Assembly: GCA_002841495.1 (NCBI GenBank)
Contig: PGZV01000012.1
Location: 1-59,990, forward strand
DNA from: Firmicutes bacterium HGW-Firmicutes-2
GTDB lineage: Bacteria; Bacillota; Clostridia; Lachnospirales; Vallitaleaceae
Length of the DNA stretch: 59,990 bases
Direction of reading: 5' to 3'
Position numbers and translations under genes: made by a program. This document shows positions 1 to 8,939 of this stretch, one piece after another. How positions within the stretch are numbered: the stretch's first letter is position 1; every line of letters starts with the position of its first letter. The notes below the pieces were generated by a model that saw only the letters and a program-made list of their open reading frames with translations, was not told the origin of the DNA and ran no database searches.

Positions 1-80
1 CAGCGCCTAAGTTCATTATAGTAAAAATAAAACAAATGAGCATTGAATTTTACTATATGTTCATTATACAAGGAGAAAGA

Positions 81-701
81 ATGATGAAGCAGCCCATCGT
101 AATTGGAATAGCAGGTGGTACAGGGTCCGGAAAAACGACTTTGGTCAACAGACTTAAAGAAGTAGTAGGTAATGAAGTGGTGACGCTTACGCATGATTAT
201 TATTATAAAGCCAATGAAGATAAACCCTTTGAAGTGCGTAGTAAAATGAACTATGACCATCCACATGCATTTGATACCGATAGGATGGTGACAGATATTC
301 TTGCACTAAAAGAAGGGTTTGCGATTGATCACCCTGTTTACGACTTTATGAATCATACAAGAGCCAAAGAAACGGTTCATGTAGAACCTAAAAGGGTCAT
401 TATTGTGGAAGGCATTTTGATCTTTGAACATAAAGCCCTTCGGGAACTTTTGGATATGAAGATTTTTGTAGACACAGATGCAGATGTTAGAATTATCAGA
501 CGTATGGTGAGAGACGTCAAAGAGCGTGGCAGAAGTATGGATTCTGTCATCGAACAGTACCTAACAACTGTCAAGATTATGCACGAAGAATTTGTAGAGC
601 CTTCAAAAAAGCACGCAGACATTATCGTGCCAGAAGGGGGTTACAACAAAGTGGCTCTTTCTATGATTAGAGACCGTATCAGAACCTTGTTGGTAGAATA
701 A
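81..701 (+). CDS. udk: Uridine kinase
   Basis: Phosphorylates uridine and cytidine to UMP and CMP in the cytoplasmic pyrimidine salvage pathway. The 206-residue protein has the usual family length. Its P-loop GGTGSGKT lies at residues 12-19, followed by the family's HDYYYK segment and a DHPVYDF substrate-binding stretch near residue 85. An in-frame extension upstream to position 36 exists, but AGGAG at 71-75 sits just before the paired ATGs at 81 and 84, so one of these is the real start; 84 has the better spacing. The lactate dehydrogenase gene follows 24 bases later on the same strand, so the two may be cotranscribed. Identification is secure. Confidence 0.95.
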   Translation: MMKQPIVIGIAGGTGSGKTTLVNRLKEVVGNEVVTLTHDYYYKANEDKPFEVRSKMNYDHPHAFDTDRMVTDILALKEGFAIDHPVYDFMNHTRAKETVHVEPKRVIIVEGILIFEHKALRELLDMKIFVDTDADVRIIRRMVRDVKERGRSMDSVIEQYLTTVKIMHEEFVEPSKKHADIIVPEGGYNKVALSMIRDRIRTLLVE

Positions 702-725
702 TAGAGGGATTAAGGAAGGTGACTT

Positions 726-1700
726 ATGAAAATTCAAAGAAATAAAGTGGTCATTATTGGTGCAGGTCAAGTAGGATCAGCGGTATTATCAACATTGCTT
801 ACTTCCGGTTCAATAGCTGAGATCGTTATCATTGATAAAAATGAAAAGAAGGCATATGGAGAAGCACTTGATGGATCTCATTCTACAGCATTTGCATATA
901 GTCCTAATATTAAAGTGAAACAAGGTACTTATATGGATTGTGAAGATGCCAGCATCATTGTTATAACAGCAGGACCAAGTGCACAGCCAGGTAAACCGGT
1001 GGATCGAATTGCCTTAGCACAACAGAATATAGATGTGGTGAAGGAAGTCATGGAACAGGTTATTACCTATACGATGGACGCCATCATCATCATGGTATCT
1101 AACCCAGTAGATATACTTACTTATTATGCTCAAAACTATTTTGGGTATCCGGTTGAGAAAATATTCGGAACAGGCACCACCTTAGATACGGCTAGGTTCA
1201 GACGTATTCTTGGACAAAAGTATTTGATAGACACAAAAAATGTCCATGGGTATATTCTTGGTGAACATGGAGAAACAGCTTTTGCAACATGGAGTAGCTC
1301 CAATATTGCGGGTGTGCCTATTGATGATTTTGATATTATCTATGATGATGTGCCACTGGATAAAGAGGCTGTTGTAGAAGAAGTGAAGCTGGTTGGTTAT
1401 GAGATTCTAATTAATAAGGGTTATACCAATATTGGTATTGCTAAGAGTGTGGACCGAATCATTCGCGCCATCTTGATCAATGAACTTAGTGTGCTACCCT
1501 TGTCAACCACCCTAACAGGTGAGTACGGAATTGAGGATGTCGCACTTAGTCTTCCCTGTATCGTAACCAAAGACGGTATCGGTCGACGGTTGGAAGTGCC
1601 GCTGAGTTTAGATGAGACATCCAAACTTAGAGCTTCTGCGGAATTTTTAAGAGAAAGCTTTAAAAATTCATATAAAGTTCCTGGGCCTAAAAAAGTATAG
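726..1700 (+). CDS. ldh: L-lactate dehydrogenase
   Basis: NAD-dependent 2-hydroxyacid dehydrogenase of the LDH/MDH superfamily, most likely reducing pyruvate to L-lactate to regenerate NAD in fermentation. The nucleotide-binding GAGQVG is at residues 12-17. The catalytic His is H181 in GEHGE, the Asp/Arg pair is D154 and R157 in LDTAR, and R94 probably corresponds to the mobile-loop arginine. The substrate loop (AQPGKPVDR) is one residue longer than in typical clostridial LDH, so another 2-hydroxyacid such as 2-hydroxyisocaproate is possible. The length of 324 is normal for the family. AAGGAAGGT precedes the ATG. It follows udk closely. Confidence 0.85.
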   Translation: MKIQRNKVVIIGAGQVGSAVLSTLLTSGSIAEIVIIDKNEKKAYGEALDGSHSTAFAYSPNIKVKQGTYMDCEDASIIVITAGPSAQPGKPVDRIALAQQNIDVVKEVMEQVITYTMDAIIIMVSNPVDILTYYAQNYFGYPVEKIFGTGTTLDTARFRRILGQKYLIDTKNVHGYILGEHGETAFATWSSSNIAGVPIDDFDIIYDDVPLDKEAVVEEVKLVGYEILINKGYTNIGIAKSVDRIIRAILINELSVLPLSTTLTGEYGIEDVALSLPCIVTKDGIGRRLEVPLSLDETSKLRASAEFLRESFKNSYKVPGPKKV

Positions 1701-1745
1701 CTACAACAAGGTTAAGACAATTTATTAAAGATATGACCGGAAAAG

Positions 1746-1774
1746 TTGTAATTCAGACAGCTTTCATATACAAT
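1746..1774 (+). promoter_or_regulatory. Candidate promoter of the GH13 gene
   Basis: TTGTAA at 1746-1751 and TACAAT at 1769-1774 are separated by 17 bases, upstream of the GH13 gene and downstream of the ldh stop. Confidence 0.5.
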
Positions 1775-1784
1775 ATAGGAATGT

Positions 1785-1813
1785 ATTTTAGTCATAATAC
1801 ATTTTAGTCATAA
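1785..1813 (+). repeat. Tandem 13-bp direct repeats downstream of the promoter
   Basis: ATTTTAGTCATAA occurs twice, at 1785-1797 and 1801-1813, with a 16-base period. The pair starts about 11 bases after the -10 box, in the untranslated leader, where a repressor could bind. The binding protein is unknown. Confidence 0.5.
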
Positions 1814-1855
1814 AGGGACAGAATCTTAAACCGAAAGGAGGCTGTATGGCATTTA

Positions 1856-3997
1856 TTGTCAGATAATCTTATGAATATGCATATACCATATGAACACTTA
1901 ACAAGAGCACAGAAGTTGTTCTTGTATGTTGAGACGAGACAGCCTATATTAGATGAAAAAGCGATTTTTTCTGATGGCACAAAGTTTTACAGGATGCCCC
2001 AAGAGCCTACAAGTAAAGATATAATCAAGATACGTATACGAACTGCAAAGAATAACGTGGAGCTGGTATGGCTCTGTAGCGAAGATAAAAAGATTGCCAT
2101 GTCTGTAGAGTTTTCAGATGAGTTGTTTGATTACTATAGTGCTGAAATGCCCCCCATTGGCCATTTGGTAAAATATTACTTTGAAATTCATGCCGGTAAT
2201 TTGAAGTGCTACTATAATAAAAGAGGTGTAACAAGAGAACCGGATGCCTATTATCATTTTATGATGGTACCGAATTTTAAGACACCGGATTGGGCTAAGG
2301 GCGCTGTAATGTACCAGATTTTTGTGGATCGTTTTAATAACGGAGATCCCTCCAACGATGTGGTGGATAATGAATACTTATATGTTGGTAAACTTGCAAA
2401 AAAAGTAGAAAAATGGACGCAATACCCGAACCCGGACGGTATTAGGGAGTTTTATGGAGGAGATTTGCAAGGGGTAATGGATAAGCTGGACTACCTTAAA
2501 GAATTGGGCGTAGATGTGGTTTACATGAACCCTATTTTTGTGTCACCTTCCAATCACAAGTATGATACACAAGATTATGACAGTGTTGATCCTCATTTTG
2601 GGACTATTGTGCTAGATGGCGGAAAAGTTCTTGATGAAAACAAGCCGGATAATAACAATGCTACAAAGTATATTACCAGAACAACTGAACCGGCTAATAT
2701 TGAAGCAAGTAACGCTTTATTCATTAAGTTGGTTGAGAAAGCTCATGCCCTTGGCATGAAAGTTATATTAGATGGTGTTTTTAATCACTGTGGCTCCTTT
2801 AATAAGTGGATGGATCGTGAGAAATTCTATGCCCATGCAAGAAATTATGAGGCAGGTGCATATACATCCAATGCCAGCCCGTATGTGACCTTTTTCCACT
2901 TTCATAACCGACAATCTTGGCCCGATAACCCACATTATGATGGGTGGTGGGGCTATGATACTTTACCAAAATTGAATTTTGAAGGATCACCCAAGTTATA
3001 CCGTTATGTACTTGAAGTGGCTAAGAAGTGGGTATCACCACCCTATAATGCAGATGGATGGCGCTTGGATGTGGCCGCTGATCTTGGCTATACAAAAGAA
3101 TTTAACCATCAGTTTTGGCGTGATTTTAGGCATGCAGTTAAAGGTGCCAATCCGGAAGCCCTAATATTGGCAGAGCATTATGGTGACCCCAGTGACTGGA
3201 TAAAAAACGGCGACCAATGGGATACTGTGATGAACTATGATGCTTTTATGGAACCGATCACTTGGTTTTTAACAGGTATGGAAAAACATAGTGATGAGTT
3301 CCGTGGAGACTTGCTAGGTAACCATAGAGCATTTTTTGATGCCATGACCCACAATATGTCAAGATTTCAAGAACAGTCCCTTCAAGTGGCCATGAACGAG
3401 CTTTCCAATCATGATCATAGTCGTTTTTTAACTAGAACAAACCATAAAGTGGGCAGGACCCATACCCATGGCCCGGAATCGGCTTCAGAAGGTATTAACA
3501 TAGGTATTATGAAGGAAGCGGTTGTCATTCAGATGACATGGCCGGGTGCACCTACCATATATTATGGGGATGAGGCAGGACTTTGTGGTTGGACAGATCC
3601 GGACAATCGAAGAGCCTATCCTTGGGGCAGGGAAAACAAAGAACTTCTTAATCTTCATAAATGTTTGATCAGTATGAGAAAATCATGCTCAGCTCTTAAA
3701 ACAGGCTCAATTAAGTTTCTACATGGTGAGCATATGGTCATCAGTTATGGCCGATTTGATGAACAGGACAAGATTGTGGTGGTTTGTAACAACGGAAGTG
3801 AGAATAAAGTCGTCAGGATTCCGGTTTGGGAGATTGGCATCAGAAATATGGATGTATGCCAACAAACATTAGAAACCACAAAAGATGATTTCTTTACCAA
3901 TGAAGTTAACTATCCCGTTATCAAAGGTCATATTGAAGTGCAGTTACTACCTCATAGTGCGAAGATCATCAAACGAAAAAAAACAGAAAACCAATAG
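1856..3997 (+). CDS. GH13 alpha-glycosidase (cyclomaltodextrinase/neopullulanase-like)
   Basis: Hydrolyses alpha-glucosidic linkages of malto-oligosaccharides, pullulan or cyclodextrins. No signal peptide is visible, so it probably acts in the cytoplasm on imported oligosaccharides. The N-terminal ~130 residues resemble the CBM34-type domain of neopullulanases. The catalytic barrel carries region I DGVFNH (306-311), region II GWRLD with nucleophile D405, region III AEHYG with acid/base E440, and region IV NHD with D520. At 713 residues it is over 100 longer than classical cyclomaltodextrinases, with extra sequence in the barrel around residues 185-290. The start is uncertain: TTG at 1856 is the first in-frame codon after AAAGGAGG (1834-1841), and ATGs follow at 1871 and 1877. 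Exact substrate cannot be told from sequence. Confidence 0.85.
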   Translation: MSDNLMNMHIPYEHLTRAQKLFLYVETRQPILDEKAIFSDGTKFYRMPQEPTSKDIIKIRIRTAKNNVELVWLCSEDKKIAMSVEFSDELFDYYSAEMPPIGHLVKYYFEIHAGNLKCYYNKRGVTREPDAYYHFMMVPNFKTPDWAKGAVMYQIFVDRFNNGDPSNDVVDNEYLYVGKLAKKVEKWTQYPNPDGIREFYGGDLQGVMDKLDYLKELGVDVVYMNPIFVSPSNHKYDTQDYDSVDPHFGTIVLDGGKVLDENKPDNNNATKYITRTTEPANIEASNALFIKLVEKAHALGMKVILDGVFNHCGSFNKWMDREKFYAHARNYEAGAYTSNASPYVTFFHFHNRQSWPDNPHYDGWWGYDTLPKLNFEGSPKLYRYVLEVAKKWVSPPYNADGWRLDVAADLGYTKEFNHQFWRDFRHAVKGANPEALILAEHYGDPSDWIKNGDQWDTVMNYDAFMEPITWFLTGMEKHSDEFRGDLLGNHRAFFDAMTHNMSRFQEQSLQVAMNELSNHDHSRFLTRTNHKVGRTHTHGPESASEGINIGIMKEAVVIQMTWPGAPTIYYGDEAGLCGWTDPDNRRAYPWGRENKELLNLHKCLISMRKSCSALKTGSIKFLHGEHMVISYGRFDEQDKIVVVCNNGSENKVVRIPVWEIGIRNMDVCQQTLETTKDDFFTNEVNYPVIKGHIEVQLLPHSAKIIKRKKTENQ

Positions 3998-4016
3998 TTA
4001 TAAATGAGTATCAGAA

Positions 4017-4060
4017 CCTCAAGTCGATGGTTGATTATCAAACATTGACTTGGGGTTTTT
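4017..4060 (+). terminator. Rho-independent terminator after the GH13 gene
   Basis: CCTCAAGTC (4017-4025) pairs with GACTTGGGG (4047-4055, one G-T pair), followed by five T (4056-4060). It lies 20 bases after the stop codon. Confidence 0.75.
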
Positions 4061-4063
4061 GTG

Positions 4064-4202
4064 TGGTAGAAGTTCAACTAATATCTTTGATGCTTTAAGC
4101 ACTGTGTTAAAACATCAAAACTAAGTTTCACTAATCTACCTGTAATAAATAGTACCGTAGAAGCGTTCGATACTATTTATTGCAGATAGAAGTTCAACTA
4201 AT
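4064..4202. repeat. Intergenic foldback region with internal direct repeat
   Basis: This is the bulk of the 315-base gap between the GH13 gene and the chromate transporter genes. GGTAGA (about 4064) pairs with TCTACC (about 4141) and CTTTGATG pairs with CATCAAA, forming an imperfect foldback. TAGAAGTTCAACTAAT followed 11 bases later by TTAAGCA occurs twice, near 4066 and 4186. Between the copies lies a perfect 11-bp hairpin, AATAAATAGTA/TACTATTTATT. The 20-mer at 4115-4134 recurs exactly at 8845-8864. No coding sequence is apparent. Confidence 0.55.
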
Positions 4203-4224
4203 TAATTTACGTCTTAAGCATTTA

Positions 4225-4253
4225 TTGACTGAAAATTTTAATAATGGTAATAT
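4225..4253 (+). promoter_or_regulatory. Candidate promoter of the chromate transporter operon
   Basis: TTGACT (4225-4230), a 17-base spacer and TAATAT (4248-4253) precede the first transporter gene by about 60 bases. Confidence 0.6.
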
Positions 4254-4312
4254 TAAGGTGAGATATGTAAAATTATGGTAAAGTCGTTTGTATAACGATG
4301 CGAGGAGTATTT

Positions 4313-4864
4313 ATGAAGACTTATCTGGAACTGTTTCTGGCTTTTCTGAAAATCGGTGCCTTCACTTTTGGTGGCGGCTATGCCATGATTCCTTTGATTG
4401 AAAAAGAAGTTGTCGTCCATAAAAAATGGGTCCATAAGGATGATATCATTAATCTTTTTGCGATAGCTCAGTCAATACCCGGGGCTATTGCCATTAATAC
4501 ATCCACCTTAATCGGTTATAAAGTGGCTGGGCGCCGTGGTGCGATAGCGGCGACGTCAGGTGTTATCTTACCGTCTTTTCTCATTATCATTGTAGTTGCA
4601 ACTTTTTTTGGTAAGATTGCCAGGACACCTACAGTTGAAGCAATATTTCTTGGTATTAACGGTGCTGTAGTTGCTTTGATACTCGTAGCTGCAAAGAGAA
4701 TGGTACAAAGTGCTGTGGTAGACGGGTTGACTCTGATGATTTTTATGGGGACAGTTTTTAGTGTTATTTTTACCACGATAAGCCCTGTATGGGTTATCAT
4801 TCTAGGTGGTTTAATAGGCTTTGTTTCTTATCAGCAAATCCGAGAGAGGAAAAATACGCCATGA
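4313..4864 (+). CDS. Chromate transporter, N-half type (CHR domain)
   Basis: Half-size membrane protein of the chromate ion transporter family, 183 residues with several hydrophobic segments. The CHR signature FGGGYAMIP falls at about residues 20-28, and PGAIAINTSTLIGYK follows near residue 55. In bacteria with short CHR proteins two adjacent genes supply the halves that one long ChrA contains. Here the second half overlaps this stop codon (ATGA), so the two are translationally coupled. ATG at 4313 is chosen because GAGGAG (4302-4307) precedes it by five bases; the earlier ATG at 4298 lacks a site. Family membership is clear, but the transported anion need not be chromate. Confidence 0.85.
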   Translation: MKTYLELFLAFLKIGAFTFGGGYAMIPLIEKEVVVHKKWVHKDDIINLFAIAQSIPGAIAINTSTLIGYKVAGRRGAIAATSGVILPSFLIIIVVATFFGKIARTPTVEAIFLGINGAVVALILVAAKRMVQSAVVDGLTLMIFMGTVFSVIFTTISPVWVIILGGLIGFVSYQQIRERKNTP

Positions 4865-5412
4865 TTTACTGGGATTTGTTTGTTACTTTTTTTAAAGTGG
4901 GGCTGTTTAGTTTTGGTGGCGGTTATGCCATGATACCTCTTATATCCAGTGAGATTCAAAGACATGGGTGGTTGCTTGAAAGCGAGTTTGTTCAGATTAT
5001 CGGTATTGCCGAGATGACACCCGGACCTATAGCCGTCAATGCGGCCACATTTGTTGGTTATAAGATGGGAGGCGTAGGAGGATCTGCGGTAGCGACACTT
5101 GGTGTAGCCCTTCCTTCCTTGTTGATTGTTTTATTTATATCCTCTTTTTTCTTCAAGCACAGCCAAAATATCATTATGAAGAAAGTATTTTATGGTATAA
5201 GACCGGTTATTGCAGGTCTGATCTTTGCAGCAGCATTATCCATAGGGAAAAGTGCTTTATTTATCAATCATACTCCGGATATGAGTCAGGTCAACTATAT
5301 AACCTTTGTTATAGGCATTGTTGTTCTGATATTAGCGCTGAAAACAAAAATACATCCCATATTATTAATTATCGGTTCAGGTATTTTAGGATTTATGACG
5401 ATATTCTTATAA
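4861..5412 (+). CDS. Chromate transporter, C-half type (CHR domain)
   Basis: Second half-size CHR protein, also exactly 183 residues. FGGGYAMIP is near residue 17 and PGPIAVNAATFVGYK near residue 52, so it is a diverged duplicate of its upstream partner. Its ATG overlaps the partner's TGA stop, and AGAGAGGA (4843-4850) inside the partner gene is its ribosome-binding site. The two proteins presumably insert in opposite orientation and form a heterodimer, as known for paired short-chain CHR proteins. Hydrophobic segments run through the whole length, with a short polar stretch near residue 140. Confidence 0.85.
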   Translation: MIYWDLFVTFFKVGLFSFGGGYAMIPLISSEIQRHGWLLESEFVQIIGIAEMTPGPIAVNAATFVGYKMGGVGGSAVATLGVALPSLLIVLFISSFFFKHSQNIIMKKVFYGIRPVIAGLIFAAALSIGKSALFINHTPDMSQVNYITFVIGIVVLILALKTKIHPILLIIGSGILGFMTIFL

Positions 5413-5471
5413 AGTTAGACCATAAATATAAATGCACTCAACAACACCCCATGACCCTAGGAGGTTGTTTT

Positions 5472-7067
5472 ATGAGTAAAATCATATTTTCAGATGATCA
5501 TATTCAATTGGAAGAAGAAGACAAAAAGGTATGGATGCGACAAAAGAAAATAGGCATGACCATTATGTCATTTAATACGGATGTCGCCACCACGTTACCA
5601 AGACTGAGAATTACAAAATTCTCAGCCTTTAGTGCTGCCCTAAGAGATGGGCTGACAGGTAGGATTGAGGTAGGTGAGTGGTTGCCTCTTGTGGATATTC
5701 ATGTGTCACAGGATGGCCTTTTTGCCGAGGCGGTTATTTTAATGACCCCTTTAGAATATGAAACTTATGATAAAGAAATGTTAAAGGGACAAATACTCAT
5801 AGCCTGTAAAGATGCAAATATCATTTTTGGACTGAATATGGCCTTAGACTTTAAAAACTTAATGCCTTTAGAAAAAATCAATGTGGCTGAAGGTCGACCA
5901 CCAATTAATGGAGAAGATGCTAAGATTAGAATGTATACCATTGGTGAAGTTGTTCCCAAAATTGTGGATAAAGGTGGGGTGGATCATTACGAACTGAGTG
6001 TCATCAACCGTGTGAATGAAGGCGATTGGTTGGGCGAAAGATTAGAGCCAACGCTCGGAGTACCCGGTATGACAGTAAATGGTCTAGAGATCCCTCCTAT
6101 TGCAGGTCATCAGGAAGCGTTGGTTTTTGATACCAATTCGGTCATCAGTGTGTTCAATGAAGATGAAGGGATTACCACATTATACGCTAAAAGAAATGGT
6201 GCTGTTGTTTACACAGATAACTTGATTAGTGTGCAAAATGCCATTCGCATCGAAGGCGATGTTGGTTTTGCAACAGGCAATGTAGATTTTGATGGCTTTG
6301 TGGAGGTCAATCAAACAGTGGATGATAATTTTACAGTCATAGCCACTGAAAACATACAGATTCTTGGTAAAATGGGCATTGGCGCTGTGTCCCTGATTGA
6401 AAGTAGAATGGGTGATATATACGTCAAAGGTGGCATTGCCGGAAAACATAAAGCGATTATCAAAGCCAAAAAAAATATTTATACGAAGTTTGCTTCTGAC
6501 TGTACCATTATTTGCGAAGGTACGGTACATATCGGTTTCTATGCGATGAACTGTGACATCACAGCTAAAGAAGTCATCTTAGAATCGCCGTCAAGTAAGA
6601 TTATTGGCGGTCAGACTCGGGCATCTGTCAAAGTTGAGGCGAGTGAAATAGGAGGACGAGCCGGTATTCATACAAGAATCGTCGTGAGTGGCTTTGATCG
6701 TGATAAAATCACGGAAGATTATAATATGCTCAGTACAGCCGTTGAACTTACTAAAGAAAAGCTTGATAAATATAGAAAAGCCTATGAAGCCTTTGGTAAA
6801 AGAGAAATCAATCAAAAAGACTATAATGATTATGAAGAAGCCAGACATAGATACATGACATGCAAAAAAAGGCTTGAGAATCTATATGAAACGCAGAAAA
6901 ATTACATCAGTTATTTACATACCAAAGGTTTGGGAGAAGTAGTGGCTAAGAAACATATTTATCCGAATGTTTTGATTAAGCTTTTGGACCTACAGATTTT
7001 GGTGAAAGACAAATCCAATCTACCCGTGTGCTATTATTATGAAGACCATGAAATTAAAGTCATATAG
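5472..7067 (+). CDS. FapA/DUF342 family protein
   Basis: A 531-residue DUF342 (FapA-type) protein. The N-terminal ~160 residues form the mixed domain of this family. The middle (about 165-410) is a repetitive, glycine-rich stretch of hydrophobic/polar alternation typical of a right-handed beta-helix that can polymerise like bactofilins. The C-terminal part (about 415-490) is rich in Lys, Glu and Tyr and likely a coiled coil. No signal peptide or membrane span is seen. Family members are linked to cell-surface or cell-shape functions, but the biochemical role is not established. ATG at 5472 is preceded by AGGAGG (5459-5464) at ideal distance, so the earlier in-frame start at 5451 is rejected. 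Confidence 0.8.
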   Translation: MSKIIFSDDHIQLEEEDKKVWMRQKKIGMTIMSFNTDVATTLPRLRITKFSAFSAALRDGLTGRIEVGEWLPLVDIHVSQDGLFAEAVILMTPLEYETYDKEMLKGQILIACKDANIIFGLNMALDFKNLMPLEKINVAEGRPPINGEDAKIRMYTIGEVVPKIVDKGGVDHYELSVINRVNEGDWLGERLEPTLGVPGMTVNGLEIPPIAGHQEALVFDTNSVISVFNEDEGITTLYAKRNGAVVYTDNLISVQNAIRIEGDVGFATGNVDFDGFVEVNQTVDDNFTVIATENIQILGKMGIGAVSLIESRMGDIYVKGGIAGKHKAIIKAKKNIYTKFASDCTIICEGTVHIGFYAMNCDITAKEVILESPSSKIIGGQTRASVKVEASEIGGRAGIHTRIVVSGFDRDKITEDYNMLSTAVELTKEKLDKYRKAYEAFGKREINQKDYNDYEEARHRYMTCKKRLENLYETQKNYISYLHTKGLGEVVAKKHIYPNVLIKLLDLQILVKDKSNLPVCYYYEDHEIKVI

Positions 7068-7138
7068 GCGCGAGTGATTGACAATGGTTATCATTTGGGG
7101 GATAATGATATGTAATAATCCTGAAAGGAATGATGAAA

Positions 7139-8821
7139 ATGTCGACATATAAAGACTTAAGAATAAAAAGTATAGTCATTAGTGAAGGTAGTAACAGAAC
7201 CCCTAATAGAGCGATGCTTCGTGCAGTGGGTTTTACAGATGAAGACTTCTTACGACCTATGATTGGCATTGCCAGTACATGGAGTGAGGTGACACCCTGT
7301 AATATGCACCTAGATCAGCTGGCAATTTCGGCTAAAAAGGGCGCAAGAGCAGGTGGTGGTGCCCCACTTATTTTTAATACAATCACGGTTTCAGACGGAA
7401 TTGCTATGGGGCATGAAGGCATGCGCTATTCCTTGCCTAGTAGAGAAATCATTGCAGATTCTATAGAAACAGTTATGGGGGCAGAACGTTTTGACGGTAT
7501 TGTCGCCATCGGTGGATGTGATAAGAATATGCCAGGCTGTATGATGGCCATTGGAAGAATGAATCTGCCGGCAGTTTTTGTATACGGGGGTAGTATTCAA
7601 CCCGGTAAAAATAAAGGTGAAGACATTGATATTGTATCTGCCTTTGAAGCGGTCGGTAGACATAATAAAAGGGAAATAGATGATCAGGAATTACATCAAA
7701 TAGAATGTAAAGCTTGCCCCGGACCGGGTTCTTGTGGTGGTATGTATACCGCCAATACCATGTCATCTGCCATAGAAGCGATGGGTATGGCTTTACCTGG
7801 AAATGCTTCAAATCCGGCCATAGGTAACTCGAAAAATCAAGAATGTGAGGAAGCAGGAAAGGCCGTTATTAGACTGCTTGAACAAGATATTCGTCCTAAA
7901 GACATTATGACAAAAAAAGCTTTTGAAAATGCCATTACAGTGGTTATGGCGCTAGGTGGTTCTACCAATGCTTTTTTACACTTAATGGCCATGGCTCATA
8001 CTGTAGATGTGGATTTGAATTATGATGATTTTGAGAAAATCAGAAGAAAAGTACCCCATTTGGCTGACTTGAAGCCTAGCGGTAGATATGTTATGCAAGA
8101 CTTAAGCAACGTTGGTGGGGTACCCGGTGTTATGAAATTACTCCTTCGCGCGGGACTGCTTCATGGGGACTGTATGACAGTAACCGGAAGAACTTTGGAA
8201 GACAATCTAAGGGATCAACCGGAGCTAACTCTAGGACAAGAAGTTATAAGAGGCATGGATCAGCCGTTGAAAAAAGAAGGGGCACTTTATGTATTAAGAG
8301 GCAATTTGGCACCGGAAGGTGCGGTATGTAAAATGTCCGGGATGCAAATTAAGAAGATGTGTGGACCGGCGAAGGTATTTGATTCGGAAGAGGCAGCGAT
8401 AGAAGCGGTTATGGCGGATGAGATCATAGAAGGTGATGTGGTTGTTATACGGTATCAAGGTCCCAAAGGCGGTCCGGGTATGCCGGAAATGTTATCCATC
8501 AGTGCCATTATTATTGGAAAAGGTCTTGGTGGCAAAGTTTCCTTACTCACGGATGGTCGTTATTCAGGTGGTAGTCATGGCTTTGTTGTCGGGCATATAG
8601 CACCGGAAGCTCAAGTGGGTGGACCGATTGCATTAATAAATAATGGTGACAGTATTATCATCGATTCCACTAAAGGTGAGATAGCCGTAGAGCTTACAGA
8701 AGAAGAACTAGATAAGCGATATAAGGCATGGGTAGAACCTGCTCTTAGGTATCAAAGAGGTGTTTTAGCAAAGTATGCCAAGTTGGTAGGATCTTCTGCT
8801 AAAGGCGCGATAACGGATTAA
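7139..8821 (+). CDS. ilvD: Dihydroxy-acid dehydratase
   Basis: Dehydrates 2,3-dihydroxy-isovalerate and 2,3-dihydroxy-3-methylvalerate to the 2-oxo acids of valine and isoleucine biosynthesis, using an iron-sulfur cluster. The 560-residue length fits. Candidate cluster ligands are C54 (TPCNMHL), C127 ([10 protein letters not shown]) and C199 ([10 protein letters not shown]). A C-terminal GRYSGGSHG motif, which carries the catalytic Ser region, is present. ATG at 7139 has the best spacing from AAAGGA (7124-7129); ATGs at 7130 and 7133 lie too close. It stands alone without other ilv genes, converging on azlCD, which export branched-chain amino acids. The IlvD/Edd family also includes sugar-acid dehydratases, but motifs and length favour IlvD. 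Confidence 0.9.
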   Translation: MSTYKDLRIKSIVISEGSNRTPNRAMLRAVGFTDEDFLRPMIGIASTWSEVTPCNMHLDQLAISAKKGARAGGGAPLIFNTITVSDGIAMGHEGMRYSLPSREIIADSIETVMGAERFDGIVAIGGCDKNMPGCMMAIGRMNLPAVFVYGGSIQPGKNKGEDIDIVSAFEAVGRHNKREIDDQELHQIECKACPGPGSCGGMYTANTMSSAIEAMGMALPGNASNPAIGNSKNQECEEAGKAVIRLLEQDIRPKDIMTKKAFENAITVVMALGGSTNAFLHLMAMAHTVDVDLNYDDFEKIRRKVPHLADLKPSGRYVMQDLSNVGGVPGVMKLLLRAGLLHGDCMTVTGRTLEDNLRDQPELTLGQEVIRGMDQPLKKEGALYVLRGNLAPEGAVCKMSGMQIKKMCGPAKVFDSEEAAIEAVMADEIIEGDVVVIRYQGPKGGPGMPEMLSISAIIIGKGLGGKVSLLTDGRYSGGSHGFVVGHIAPEAQVGGPIALINNGDSIIIDSTKGEIAVELTEEELDKRYKAWVEPALRYQRGVLAKYAKLVGSSAKGAITD

Positions 8822-8831
8822 ACGATTAATC

Positions 8832-8873
8832 AATGGTTGAAGGGTCAAAACTAAGTTTCACTAAATTCACATA
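8832..8873. repeat. Dispersed intergenic repeat, left-end copy
   Basis: AATGGTT starts a 42-base stretch that matches 13591-13632 with about nine mismatches. Its core TCAAAACTAAGTTTCACTAA (8845-8864) is identical to 4115-4134. Confidence 0.6.
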
Positions 8874-8883
8874 CAATATATGG

Positions 8884-8925
8884 AAAAGCAGTGTTCAAAG
8901 ACGATTATCTTTGACCACTGCTTTT
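8884..8925. terminator. Bidirectional terminator between ilvD and azlD
   Basis: AAAAGCAGTG (8884-8893) pairs with CACTGCTTTT (8916-8925), and inside it TCAAAGA (8895-8901) pairs with TCTTTGA (8908-8914). With A and T tracts on both sides it can stop transcription from either convergent gene. Confidence 0.85.
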
Positions 8926-8939
8926 CTTGATCACTTCTT

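Noticed and set aside
7090-7112. Fur-like TATCATT/AATGATA arms before ilvD
   Set aside because: The arms are eight bases apart, not 7-1-7, and no promoter elements align with them.
7068-7138. T-box or leucine/valine attenuator before ilvD
   Set aside because: The gap is only about 70 bases and holds no T-box sequence, leader peptide or terminator.
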